NCBI GenBank assembly: GCA_048013815.1
Contig: CM106585.1
Coordinates: 3,658,001 to 3,722,000 of the forward strand
Length of the DNA: 64,000 nt
Origin: Setoptus koraiensis
Lineage: Eukaryota; Arthropoda
Direction: 5' to 3'
Every line of letters starts with the position of its first letter. The first letter of the stretch is position 1. The notes beneath the pieces are model-generated. The model was not told the origin of the DNA. It worked only from the letters and a program-made list of their open reading frames with translations, and ran no database searches. Below, in pieces: positions 13,498 to 22,271 of this stretch. The position numbers and the translations under genes were made by a program.

Positions 13498-13749
13498 TTT
13501 TTTGTTGGTGAGGAAAAACAATTTACACAAAAACACACTAATACAAAAACAAATTACAATTCTTTGAAAGATTTCCGACTAGTATGCAACAATTGATCTT
13601 CAAGAAGTCAGCGATAACGCGAAAGATACAACAAACTCCTTTACTGCCAAACAAACGTACAAAAAGAACAAATCAATCAAATGTGTATCTAGTTGGTTTC
13701 GACATCCACTCTTTCCCCCTGTAATCTTTCGTAAAACGATACACGATAG

Positions 13750-13791
<42 letters not shown>

Positions 13792-14138
13792 GATAATGTA
13801 AATTGAAAGAAACTAAACACCACAAAATTTGGATCCAAAAATCCACAAGCGCTGACATCTTGGTTTATAGTGATACCGGGTGGTTTAATATGTCTATACT
13901 TTACATTTCGGAGGAAGTCACATGTGTCCATCATCAGTCATGACTATAGTATATAACAGATTTGAGTATAGCATGTTCGAGTCTACGCTGCTTTCCACTG
14001 ACTTTTTTATTTTTGACAAATAACAAAGCACTGTTTGTTCCAAGGTTGTAATAATTTTGTGGAAAGTGTGTTTCGTAGATATATTTTTTACTTGAGATAC
14101 CCCATACATGACCAAGGAGTAAACCAACGACGCTACGT
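13498..14138. other. Convergent intergenic region with AT microsatellite
   Basis: This separates the stop of the chitinase from the stop of the ferritin gene on the opposite strand. It contains a long TA run and no supported gene. A second TTTATT (AATAAA on the minus strand) near 14006 could also serve ferritin. Confidence 0.5.
13751..13788. repeat. (TA)n microsatellite
   Basis: About 19 TA units without interruption. Confidence 0.9.
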
Positions 14139-14143
14139 TTATT
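14138..14143 (-). terminator. Poly(A) signal overlapping the ferritin stop codon
   Basis: On the minus strand the last codons read GAA TAA ACG, so AATAAA contains the TAA stop. If used, the 3' UTR would be only about 20-30 nt. A further AATAAA lies about 130 nt downstream. Confidence 0.45.
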
Positions 14144-14666
14144 CCGAATCTTGTAAGGTCAATTTGTCAAATTGGAACTCGCCTAGGCCTGGGCCAACTC
14201 GCTTAAGATTGGTGATGTAGTCACTGATCTGCTTCATTGACTCTACCTGCTCGTCCAAGAATTCTTCCTCTAAGAAATCGGTCAGATGCGGATCATCTTG
14301 TTGAGAGGCTAATGTATGCAACTTCAACAAACTTTCATTAACATCTCTTTCCAAAGCCAGAGCCGCCTCCATAGCTTCTAAACCGGTACTGAACGAACTT
14401 TTCGATGGTGTTTTAACATCCTTGTAGACAACCGTTCCGCCACGACTATGTTGATAGCGGATAAACTTTTGAGCATGTTCACGTTCTTCGTTGGAGGATT
14501 CTTTGAAGAACTTATGAAATCCTTTCAAAGCCATGTCATCGCGATCAAAATGATGCGCCATCACCAAATAGGCGTAGCTGGCATATAGCTCCAAATTGAT
14601 CTGATCGTTAATAGCATTTTCACATAGTTGAGTGAAATTTTGACGGATAGCAGATACCTTAGCCAT
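14139..14666 (-). CDS. FTH: Ferritin heavy-chain-like subunit, cytosolic
   Basis: An intronless coding region of 175 residues, close to the 170-183 usual for ferritin subunits. The four-helix bundle is recognisable throughout (INLELYASYAYL, EEREHAQKFIRYQ, ALERDVNESLLKLH, FLDEQVESMKQI). All ferroxidase ligands of the heavy chain are present: Glu26, Tyr33, Glu61, His64, Glu106 and Gln140, matching human E27, Y34, E62, H65, E107 and Q141. There is no signal peptide, so this is the cytosolic rather than the secreted arthropod form. It oxidises Fe(II) and stores iron in a 24-subunit shell. The ATG at 14666 starts MAKVSAIRQNF, the normal N-terminus. Its 5' leader contains an iron-responsive element, indicating translational control by IRP. 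Confidence 0.97.
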   Translation of the reverse strand: MAKVSAIRQNFTQLCENAINDQINLELYASYAYLVMAHHFDRDDMALKGFHKFFKESSNEEREHAQKFIRYQHSRGGTVVYKDVKTPSKSSFSTGLEAMEAALALERDVNESLLKLHTLASQQDDPHLTDFLEEEFLDEQVESMKQISDYITNLKRVGPGLGEFQFDKLTLQDSE

Positions 14667-14838
14667 TTCTCTAAGTATGATTGGTTTTTAATATATCTTT
14701 CGGAAGACAATTATAATTGGTTTGGTTATTGTCAAATTTCTTCGCCTTCTGTTTCTTTGGTTGCTATTTCGTGAGATTTCGAGTGAGAATTTACTGGTTT
14801 ATTCGATAGATGTATTTTGCTGGTAGATAGTTTCCTCT

Positions 14839-14865
14839 AACGATTTGATCACTGTCAAAGTCGTT
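14839..14865 (-). promoter_or_regulatory. Iron-responsive element (IRE) in ferritin 5' leader
   Basis: Read on the minus strand from 14865 to 14839: lower stem AACGA, bulged C (complement of 14860), upper stem TTTGA, six-base loop CAGTGA, then TCAAA and TCGTT closing both stems. All ten base pairs are Watson-Crick. The loop and C-bulge match the canonical IRE bound by IRP1/IRP2. The element lies about 170 nt upstream of the ferritin ATG and within about 10 nt of a likely transcription start, where cap-proximal IREs block ribosome loading when iron is low. Confidence 0.92.
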
Positions 14866-14868
14866 TTA

Positions 14869-14907
14869 GTCTGACAGCTCATATGCGTTGCCACGTCAAT
14901 ATATATA
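14869..14907 (-). promoter_or_regulatory. Ferritin core promoter: TATA box and initiator
   Basis: On the minus strand TATATATA starts at about 14907 and an initiator-like TCAGAC lies at 14874-14869. The predicted start (A at 14872) is about 35 nt from the TATA start and about 7 nt upstream of the IRE. Spacing and order fit an arthropod TATA/Inr promoter. This is inferred from motifs only. Confidence 0.55.
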
Positions 14908-15572
14908 GTGGCAAGGAAACATATAGTGGTGCAGCTGTTAAGCTGGTCGCGACTCGCGAACGGCGATACAAACAAGATCACACCATCGTTATCAAGTTAC
15001 ATGAGTTGCTAGGGCTCGTGACTCGACCGTGCTTTCTACTAGTTTTATTTTTATTATATCTAATATTATTTCAATCTTTCCATCTCGTTGAGTGTAAGTC
15101 ATCGCTAATCAATACCAATAACTAGCGATGGGTCATGAGATGTAATCATGTCTATTGATTTCGGAACAGTTGACATAGTGCTAGAACCAATCATGGTACT
15201 AGATGATGTTATCATAGGAGATCACAATGAAAAACAAAACGATGTAGCAGAAGAGTCTAGATTGAGAGTAGCATTCATTATCCGACATTCGTAGTTTCCC
15301 AGAATATTTGTCACAACTGTCACTGACAGGAAAGTTCTATCTGTCACAATAGTGACTCTGAGAATGCACCCAGTCATCGTCATAAACAGAGGTTGGCTCT
15401 TCCATCAAAGACTCTGGACATGCTCATATTATCTTTATTTGGATAGTGGAACCTCGCAATTATTGTAATAAAAATAAACAAGTGCAACAACAATAACAAG
15501 AAAATCTCTGATAAAGTCCTCAGTCGAGTTCCTGTGGACTAACAAGTTGACTGTTTCGGGACTCTCTTGCGT

Positions 15573-15825
15573 ACTGGGTGTAAATCTGCCAATGTCTTTG
15601 GTTGTAGTTCTAGAAAGAATCGTTCGAGGTCGCTTTTTGTACGCGCATTTTCGTGCGTTAGATCGAATGAGCACTTGAAAAACAAATCAACAAGAAAAAA
15701 AGAATAAAAAACGCAAGATTTATCAAGACACCTCAAGCTTTTTGAAGCATTTTTAGGCTGATGCCAGCGCCCCTCGCGTCTTTTTTAGAACTACGGCCAA
15801 AGATATTAGCAGATTTCCAGCCGGT
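15573..15825. repeat. Diverged inverted repeat
   Basis: A segment on the minus strand (about 15617-15573: TAGAACTACAACCAAAG...) matches a plus-strand segment (about 15778-15825: TAGAACTACGGCCAAAG...). Roughly 83% of 47 positions agree. In the corresponding frames both read LEL(Q/R)PK(T/I)LAD. About 160 bp separate the arms. The family is unknown; it could be a fold-back element remnant. Confidence 0.5.
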
Positions 15826-16124
15826 ATATGTTCTTGAAAGTCTATTGGACAGCAAGTTGCCATCAACAGCAAACATTGCATTTTATTTATTTCGTTTTTA
15901 TCTAGTAGAGGGCGCCCTGCATGGCACACGACTTGTGCCATGCAAGCATGACTGGTGTGTGTGTTGTTCAACAACAGTTGTTGTCGTCAACGTTCATGTG
16001 GCCAATTTCGTTCGCTGAAGCAATGGTGCACCGAAGAACAGCAACAACCAGGAGCGAGTGCAGTGCACCATTCTAACGCAGCACAACTCGAGCGCATAAA
16101 CGCACAATAATGTTTAGTGCTACA

Positions 16125-16170
16125 TGTGTGTGTGTGTGTGTGTGTGTGTGAGCGAGTGAGTGTGTGTGTG
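16125..16170. repeat. (TG)n microsatellite, interrupted
   Basis: A TG run at 16125-16150, an AGCGAG interruption, then a further TG run to about 16170. Confidence 0.85.
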
Positions 16171-17575
16171 TTTGTCGTTGTAAAATTGATTCTCTTATAG
16201 CGCTTTTACAGCGCATCAGTTCTCTATGCACACTATTCGATTCGAATGAACCCGATCTGATTTGCTATGCAGCAACAATACACACACACACACACACAAC
16301 TTTGTGCGCAGTGCGTTCTGCTTGGAACCACTGCACAGAGTGGCACAAAATGTGCGGAGCCGCCATGGGTATAAGGCTGGCGGGTTTGCGAGCGTGGAGC
16401 GCAGAACGATGGAACGTTCAACGTCGGCTATCCTGTGCGAGAGAAAAGCAAGTTTGCCATCGAACAGATAGTACAGGCCGCAGAACAAATGTATAGTTTG
16501 ACTTCCAGCAATGCACTGTTCGAGTTGCAGGCGCACACACTCACACACACACACACACACGCACACACACACAGGAATGGAACGGCAGCGTTGGTAACAG
16601 CAGAACAGAGGCAAGCGCTCACATACATCACACGCATACACACACACACACACACACATAGTCAGTGTGAAGAAGGAGATGAAGATCGAACTGAGTGAAC
16701 GCTGGAGCTTGTGCCGTGAGTGTGTGCACCATAGAACGACGACGAGCAATTGCAAACAACAGAAAGAAAAAAAGGCAACCATCATTGCTGGTGCTGATGG
16801 TGCTGGCTCAGATATAGTTGTATAGCAGTTTGCTACTCTAGTAGGTGCTGCTGCAGCATGAACCAAGTCGCTCAAAGGAAGCGCGAATTGTCATGTTATT
16901 CAAACTACTATTACTCTATTATTTATTTGTAACCTTATACCTACAAACACAGGCGCACACACACACTATTCATATATTCAAATATTATCCAGCGCCATCG
17001 AACCATCTGAAAGATTGAAATTTTATCATTTAAAACAATTTCTATTATTATTATTATCATCATAATTATTATTATAGCCGCCGCTGCTGTTGTTGCTCCC
17101 ACTAGCACCACCATCTCTATACTTTATTAACATCCGTATACTGCTATTATCACTAGTATCACCATTTTTAGCAAACCCCTATTTGCATTGAATTAGGTGA
17201 AGGCTTCATCAGGAAGGCTGCTACAAGTTTTGATGCATGACACTATTTTGTTCCCATCAACGATAACAACAACAACAACAGGATATGTATATCATAGCTA
17301 CTATTAATAGTATTTATCACCAATCTACTAATTCTTAATGAGACACACACACACACACACACACAAACCGCAGCGCATAATTAATATTATCACTATACGC
17401 ATAATTATTAAATAAGAATACATGTTTGCATCATCATATGAGGAAGCATCTGTACGCATTGTAGAGAGGACACATAACTCTATCATTATTACTATTAACA
17501 TTATTTTATTATTATCATTACTATTGCATCAAGCCGATTTCAAAACAAACAAATAACGACGGCCGCCAACAAAGA

Positions 17576-17680
17576 CACATATATATCTATTTATATATAT
17601 ATTTATATATATATATAAATATATATATATAGATATATATATACATAGAGATAGATAGATAGATAGAGATAGATATAAAT
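17576..17680. repeat. TA / GATA simple repeat
   Basis: TATA-rich tract passing into GATA units, ending about 45 bp before the LDB1 ATG. It probably lies in the 5' UTR or promoter. Confidence 0.75.
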
Positions 17681-17726
17681 TATTTATTTAAAAAATTTCT
17701 ACACTATTATTATTGAACATATTATT

Positions 17727-19709
17727 ATGGAACAACAATATAACAACTATTATTATCAGCCCGGTCACTCTGGGCCTCCTCCTCAGCCCCTTCCTCCACA
17801 GCAGGCTCAAATGATACCCGTCATGCAGAATGCTGGCGCCCAACAAGGGCCCCCACCACCACCCCCGCAAACTCATCCCTCTCAGCAAGCTCAAATTATT
17901 TCCGTCATGCAGAATGCTGGCTCTCAACAGGGACCACCACCGCAACAACCAGGACAACAAGTTGTGCATGGCGGCCAGAGGCAACAAATGATGGGTGGCG
18001 CCGGTCCGCCACCGCAGCAACAATTGGGTCCACAACAGTCGCAACATGTGCCCACACCCCAATTACAGCACCCCAATCATCAGCCCGCTACACCACATCA
18101 TCACAGGCAACATATTCAGCAACAACAAGTGCAGCATCAACAACTTCCACAACATCAGCAACATCCACAACATCAGCAACATCCTCAGCATCAGCAACAT
18201 CCACAACACCCACAACATCCACAACATCCGCAACAGCAACACCCGCAGCAGCAACACCACCACCATCAACAACAGCAGCAACCACAACATCATCACCACC
18301 ATCAACAGCAACAACAGCAACATCCTCAGCATCAGCAACATCCACAACAGCACCATCCACAACAACAAACGCATATGCAACACCAAGGTCCGGTTCCCCA
18401 TCAGCAACCGCATCATCATCACCACCATCATCCGCAACACCATCCCCATCAACCACAACAGCCACAAGGACCCCATCCACATCAGATGGGAGGACCACCA
18501 ATGAATGTTGTCGGTGGACATCCGCCACCGCATCATCCTCAGCAAGGACCCCCGCCACCTCAACAGCCTCTACCACCGCACAATATGATTGGACCTACCC
18601 AACACTCGCCTACAGGAATATTAACAGGATCAGAGTTAAGGATTTTAGAAATGAATAGGCGCTTACAAAGCAGAGTTATTATAAATAGGCAATCGATCAC
18701 CCCTTTGCCCACACCATCGCAATATGAAGAAAGTCTTTGGTGGGAAAGATTTGCAAATGATTTCTTTGAAGACGATGCCACTATTACATTGTCTGTACCA
18801 TTAGACCAGCCATCAGACAGACTAACTAGATATACCATTGGTAGAACATTAATACCACGCTTCTTCCGGAGTTATTTCGAGGGAGGCGTCATTGATCTCC
18901 AAATAAATTTACGCCATCCTAAAGAGACTTTACTCACTACTAGCCACACATCTCTTGATTGTGATCAAACAACCATAGTTACCCACATACAAACGTCACA
19001 ACAAACGGTAGTTGTCTGCACCAGCGGTCATCTAATTTTAGATTTCATCAATGGTATGATAAGATCTTGGAACTTTTCCACTAGAGGTTACAGAGAATAT
19101 GTAGAGCGTCCCCCGATGGGTGCTCAAGATCAGCAAATGCCTAGACCTGTCACTAGGCAAGGACTTACTAGTTCTACCCTTATGTATTTAAAGATGTGTG
19201 TTATTTTGGAACCGATGCAAGAAGTAATGCTTGAGCATAAACAAAAAAACCTAGATCCCAGAGAATGCCTCAAACAAATCCTCGTATTTAAGTATAAAGT
19301 TAATGTCGATAATAGGTCTACGACAAGCAAGCGAAGAAAGCGCAAGCCTTCCAATCCGGCAGGAGGCGCAGTTGGTACTAATAAGAAAAAAAATGCCAAT
19401 AGTATTAATAGTAACAACATTAATACACCCTCGGAGCCACCTTTTTCACTAGCCTCTCAAGAAGTCATGGTAGTAGGAGAGCCCTCCATGATGGGGGGAG
19501 ATTTTGGCGATGATAATGAAAGATTGATCACAAGGATGGAGAATAATCAATACGACCCATCTGCGTCTACTCCAAATAATATGAACGATGGCTCATTATC
19601 ACCATCACTGAATACAACACCAGATAGGGGCAATGGCGGACCTAATTCACTCCAGTCGCCCCATCCACCCGCCCAACAACAAAAAATCGAATACAAAGAT
19701 AATGTATGA
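17727..19709 (+). CDS. Ldb1: LIM domain-binding protein (LDB1/NLI/Chip)
   Basis: A single uninterrupted frame of 660 residues. Residues 1 to about 295 are a Pro/Gln/His-rich tract with runs of QHPQH type. The conserved NLI/dimerisation domain follows (LRILEMNRRLQSRVI, SLWWERFANDFFEDDATIT, LIPRFFRSYFEGGV, NGMIRSWNFSTRGYREYV). Next come a basic nuclear localisation signal (KRRKRK, about residue 535) and the LIM interaction domain (EVMVVGEPSMMGGDFGDD...RLITRMEN, about 580-612). LDB proteins dimerise and bridge LIM-homeodomain and LMO factors, GATA/bHLH complexes and Pannier-type regulators in the nucleus. The length exceeds the roughly 375-411 residues of vertebrate LDB1 because of the N-terminal extension; Drosophila Chip also has an extended N-terminus. 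ATG 17727 opens the frame right after the AT-rich leader; an internal start such as MIGPTQHSP near 18585 is possible. Confidence 0.95.
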   Translation: MEQQYNNYYYQPGHSGPPPQPLPPQQAQMIPVMQNAGAQQGPPPPPPQTHPSQQAQIISVMQNAGSQQGPPPQQPGQQVVHGGQRQQMMGGAGPPPQQQLGPQQSQHVPTPQLQHPNHQPATPHHHRQHIQQQQVQHQQLPQHQQHPQHQQHPQHQQHPQHPQHPQHPQQQHPQQQHHHHQQQQQPQHHHHHQQQQQQHPQHQQHPQQHHPQQQTHMQHQGPVPHQQPHHHHHHHPQHHPHQPQQPQGPHPHQMGGPPMNVVGGHPPPHHPQQGPPPPQQPLPPHNMIGPTQHSPTGILTGSELRILEMNRRLQSRVIINRQSITPLPTPSQYEESLWWERFANDFFEDDATITLSVPLDQPSDRLTRYTIGRTLIPRFFRSYFEGGVIDLQINLRHPKETLLTTSHTSLDCDQTTIVTHIQTSQQTVVVCTSGHLILDFINGMIRSWNFSTRGYREYVERPPMGAQDQQMPRPVTRQGLTSSTLMYLKMCVILEPMQEVMLEHKQKNLDPRECLKQILVFKYKVNVDNRSTTSKRRKRKPSNPAGGAVGTNKKKNANSINSNNINTPSEPPFSLASQEVMVVGEPSMMGGDFGDDNERLITRMENNQYDPSASTPNNMNDGSLSPSLNTTPDRGNGGPNSLQSPHPPAQQQKIEYKDNV

Positions 19710-19714
19710 ACATA

Positions 19715-19720
19715 AATAAA
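19715..19720 (+). terminator. Poly(A) signal for LDB1
   Basis: AATAAA begins 6 nt after the TGA stop. It implies a 3' UTR of roughly 25-40 nt that would run into the converging GrpE gene. Confidence 0.6.
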
Positions 19721-19754
19721 ACCGGTTCATTACTTGGTTTCAGTAAACTAACAA

Positions 19755-19760
19755 TTTATT
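19755..19760 (-). terminator. Poly(A) signal overlapping the GrpE stop codon
   Basis: On the minus strand the end of the gene reads CCA TAA TAA ATT, so AATAAA starts inside the stop codon. Confidence 0.55.
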
Positions 19761-20349
19761 ATGGTTTTTTGACAACTCCAACTAACGCAGGTCTAACTAT
19801 TCTGTCGTGCAACTGCCACCCAATTTTGACCACCTCTCCGACTACTCCAGGCTCTTTTGAAGCGTCTGGTATCTCGAACATAGCCTGATGCAGATTAGGG
19901 TCAAATTTCTCTCCTTTCGGATTGATAGAGACAAGTCCATGCCTCCTAAAGATATCGATGGCACGGTCATTTATCATAGATACTCCTTTGTAGTTATCTT
20001 GACCCACCTCCTCAGGCTTAATATTCTGGAGTGCGAGAGACATAGTGTCAGGTATTTCAATTAAGTCCTTGCAGAATTTGAGGATTGCATATTTTTTAGT
20101 TTCTTCCATTTCTCTGGCAGTTCTTTGACGTAAATTTTCCATATCGGCCAGGACCCTTTTATACTTGTCATCTATTAAGGTTATATGACTCTTGAGTTCG
20201 TCTAATTCCTTCTGTTCCGGAGATGCCGTTTGCGGCTTCTGTTCCGTGACTGGTTCTTCATTGGTGGTTGTTGACTGTAGTCTGGTAACGCCGATGTTTC
20301 TTATGTGAGACTTTAGGCATCGCCCTACAAATGGCCCAACTCTGATCAT
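19759..20349 (-). CDS. GrpE: Mitochondrial GrpE-like nucleotide exchange factor
   Basis: One exon, 196 residues. The first 30 residues are basic with no acidic residue (MIRVGPFVGRCLKSHIRNIG), fitting a mitochondrial presequence. A long helix follows (about 45-110) with the GrpE pattern YKRVLADMENLRQRTAREMEE and KFCKDLIEIPDTMSLAL. The C-terminal beta domain carries FDPNLHQAMFEIPDASKEPGVVGEVVKIGWQLHDRIVRPALVGV, the family hallmark. GrpE releases ADP from mitochondrial Hsp70 (mortalin), driving matrix import and folding. It converges on LDB1 with only 49 bp between the two stops, and lies 214 bp downstream of POP4 on the same strand. Confidence 0.96.
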   Translation of the reverse strand: MIRVGPFVGRCLKSHIRNIGVTRLQSTTTNEEPVTEQKPQTASPEQKELDELKSHITLIDDKYKRVLADMENLRQRTAREMEETKKYAILKFCKDLIEIPDTMSLALQNIKPEEVGQDNYKGVSMINDRAIDIFRRHGLVSINPKGEKFDPNLHQAMFEIPDASKEPGVVGEVVKIGWQLHDRIVRPALVGVVKKP

Positions 20350-20526
20350 TGTTATGTATGACTTTTATATCAGTGTCAAATAGATTTTGATGATTGAGTT
20401 TTATACAGAATGAGCAAATCCAATAAAAATCAAGACAGTGATAATAACAGCTATCACAGATTCTAGCGCATGGTTTTTTGGAGGATCTTTGAAATGCAAA
20501 TATTAGGTTCGCGCGAGGTTTGAATT

Positions 20527-20532
20527 TTTATT
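20527..20532 (-). terminator. Poly(A) signal for POP4
   Basis: AATAAA on the minus strand, about 32 nt past the POP4 stop, next to a long A/T homopolymer near 20535-20547. Confidence 0.6.
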
Positions 20533-20563
20533 ATTTTTTTTTTTTTGCTACAAAATATATTTC

Positions 20564-21247
20564 TCAGATATCATCAACGGCTCTTTTCTGCTTGAATTTT
20601 ACTTTTGTCCGATTTTGAGTCGTAAATAGCAAACTAGATCCAAATATACGGTATAGAACTCCTTCGACATAGAATGTGAAGATGGATTCTTTTTTGGGCA
20701 CAGTGCATGTCTTATCATCCGATTTAATAATGATGAAGGTATTTTTAGTCTCTTGGACGACTATGCCTCTGTGGCCGATTAAGGTAGGATTTTTAGAGGC
20801 CTCAATTTCTAACTTGCACCCATGTAGGTCTATTCTAAACAACCTCAATGAATCGCCTCCTTCTTTGATGACTTGTAGAACATACTTTTCCCAAATTTGA
20901 TTGATTTTTTCGAAAGTTGAATATTTTAGGCGGTCATTTTGGGTTAGTTTATATAGTTGTTTTCTTTTCTGTGAATTCAATCTAAGTGGGTTCTTCGGTT
21001 TCTTCTCACGTTTCTTATGCTTCGAATTATGGTCCTCTGATTTTTTTACAGTTTTAGTCTCATCAAGAGCATAGTTGGTGTTCTTCAATTGGTCATGGCC
21101 TTTTTCACAATATGGTTCGATATTATGCCTTATGTAATCCTGTGCGGCTTTGAATCTGTCAATATTGTAGTCCAATCCGAGTCTATCTCCCACATTATTA
21201 ATGACTGCGGGTAGATAGTCGCTAGTCGAGGCTGGTTTATCCGACAT
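20564..21247 (-). CDS. POP4: Ribonuclease P/MRP protein subunit POP4 (RPP29)
   Basis: One exon of 227 residues from ATG 21247 (MSDKPAST). The frame is open further upstream, but only to a GTG. The N-terminal half is charged with a Lys-rich stretch (KKREKKPKNPLRLNSQKRKQLY) typical of eukaryotic Rpp29. The C-terminal half is the conserved p29/Rof Sm-like barrel: RIDLHGCKLEIEASKNPTLIGHRGIVVQETKNTFIII, then the VPKKESIFTF strand and the YRIFGSSLLF end. POP4 is a core protein of RNase P and RNase MRP, which process the 5' ends of tRNAs and pre-rRNA in the nucleus and nucleolus. Length is near that of human POP4 (220). It is divergent from cystinosin, with about 1 kb between their starts. Confidence 0.95.
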   Translation of the reverse strand: MSDKPASTSDYLPAVINNVGDRLGLDYNIDRFKAAQDYIRHNIEPYCEKGHDQLKNTNYALDETKTVKKSEDHNSKHKKREKKPKNPLRLNSQKRKQLYKLTQNDRLKYSTFEKINQIWEKYVLQVIKEGGDSLRLFRIDLHGCKLEIEASKNPTLIGHRGIVVQETKNTFIIIKSDDKTCTVPKKESIFTFYVEGVLYRIFGSSLLFTTQNRTKVKFKQKRAVDDI

Positions 21248-22271
21248 GAGAATATTGAATTGAACGCATTTAGTCACTTTGACAAGGTGTAAGGTCCAAA
21301 TTTAATAATAGTACATGATATCCTAGTATAATGTAGCAGGCGGTGGAGTTTTAGGGGAATCATGCGCTTTTTCGCTTTCCGCAAAAACAACGTGCGCATT
21401 TCATTATCGATGCGACATATGATGCCATGGTTGTTGTAGCACTTGTGGTAATCGTTAACAACTATGACAATCAATACTGATTATATAAATAGACAGTCAA
21501 GTGATGATGAGAGAAATCAAGCTAACCAACAACTCCATCAACAAGAGTTACAACTCGCAACAATACACAATCAGTTACAAGTTTATCATTATCATTTATA
21601 TGTTATATCAATAATTTATGTTCCATTGTGAGACCACGGTAGCTATATACTCATTCGCTCCACATATACCATGGAAGGCTTTGTTTGCTGATCAATTAGT
21701 CGACTAGTCAACTGATAGACACCTTTATGTGAGACACTACCACCACCATGTTCGTGTAAACACCATCTCGTTTATTAGCATTATTGTGGACTAGGGAACG
21801 AACAATGTCCAAATGCTATTGTTAGATTACTACTAGTATTATTATTACTATTATTATTGGTTTATTGTGATTTAATTGCACTTTGGTTAGGACAAAAATC
21901 AAGCTAGCTCACACTCATTAATACATTCTTCTACGCACTATCTCGATGTCAATAAAACAGTTTGAAAAATATGTAGATAGTGTAAGCGAGATAGTGTGAT
22001 AAATTCATTAATTTGTGTTTACCCCCTACAATCATTGGTCGTTGATCATCACTATGATTAGGCACAGGTCACACTGGAGAAATCATCACTAGAAATCACC
22101 ACTAGAAATCATCCATCACCCCTGTTATTGACACAATCAGCAGGGAAAGGACATTGTTGATTCTTGACACTGTACTTGCCATTGTCTTAGTACCTCAATA
22201 ATTTACAGTGATCACTACCCTTACTCAAAATTTTACTTTCAAACCGACAGAACAAACGAGGAATAACCACA
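21248..22271. other. Divergent intergenic region (POP4 / cystinosin promoters)
   Basis: Upstream DNA shared by POP4 (-) and cystinosin (+). A ten-base inverted pair (CACTATCTCG at 21936-21945 and CGAGATAGTG at 21987-21996) and a short duplicated AGAAATCA(C/T)C segment near 22090-22110 are the only structure seen. The minus-strand frame at 21274-21474 (66 codons) is not recognised and is probably chance. Confidence 0.4.

Larger units (their letters stand above)
14908..17726. other. Divergent intergenic region (ferritin / LDB1), microsatellite-rich
   Basis: No convincing gene. It contains a diverged inverted repeat (15573-15825), several CA/TG tracts (16125-16150, around 16280-16298, 16540-16573, 16635-16660, 17343-17365), a TA/GATA-rich stretch at 17576-17680 just before the LDB1 start, and a short AAC run near 17265. 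It should hold the LDB1 promoter and 5' UTR. Reading frames here are products of the dinucleotide repeats. Confidence 0.45.

Noticed and set aside
18063-18576. Long minus-strand frames rich in Leu/Met or Val/Asp/Ala opposite LDB1
   Set aside because: They are the complement of the His/Gln repeat tract of LDB1; composition mirrors the repeat and no family signature is present.
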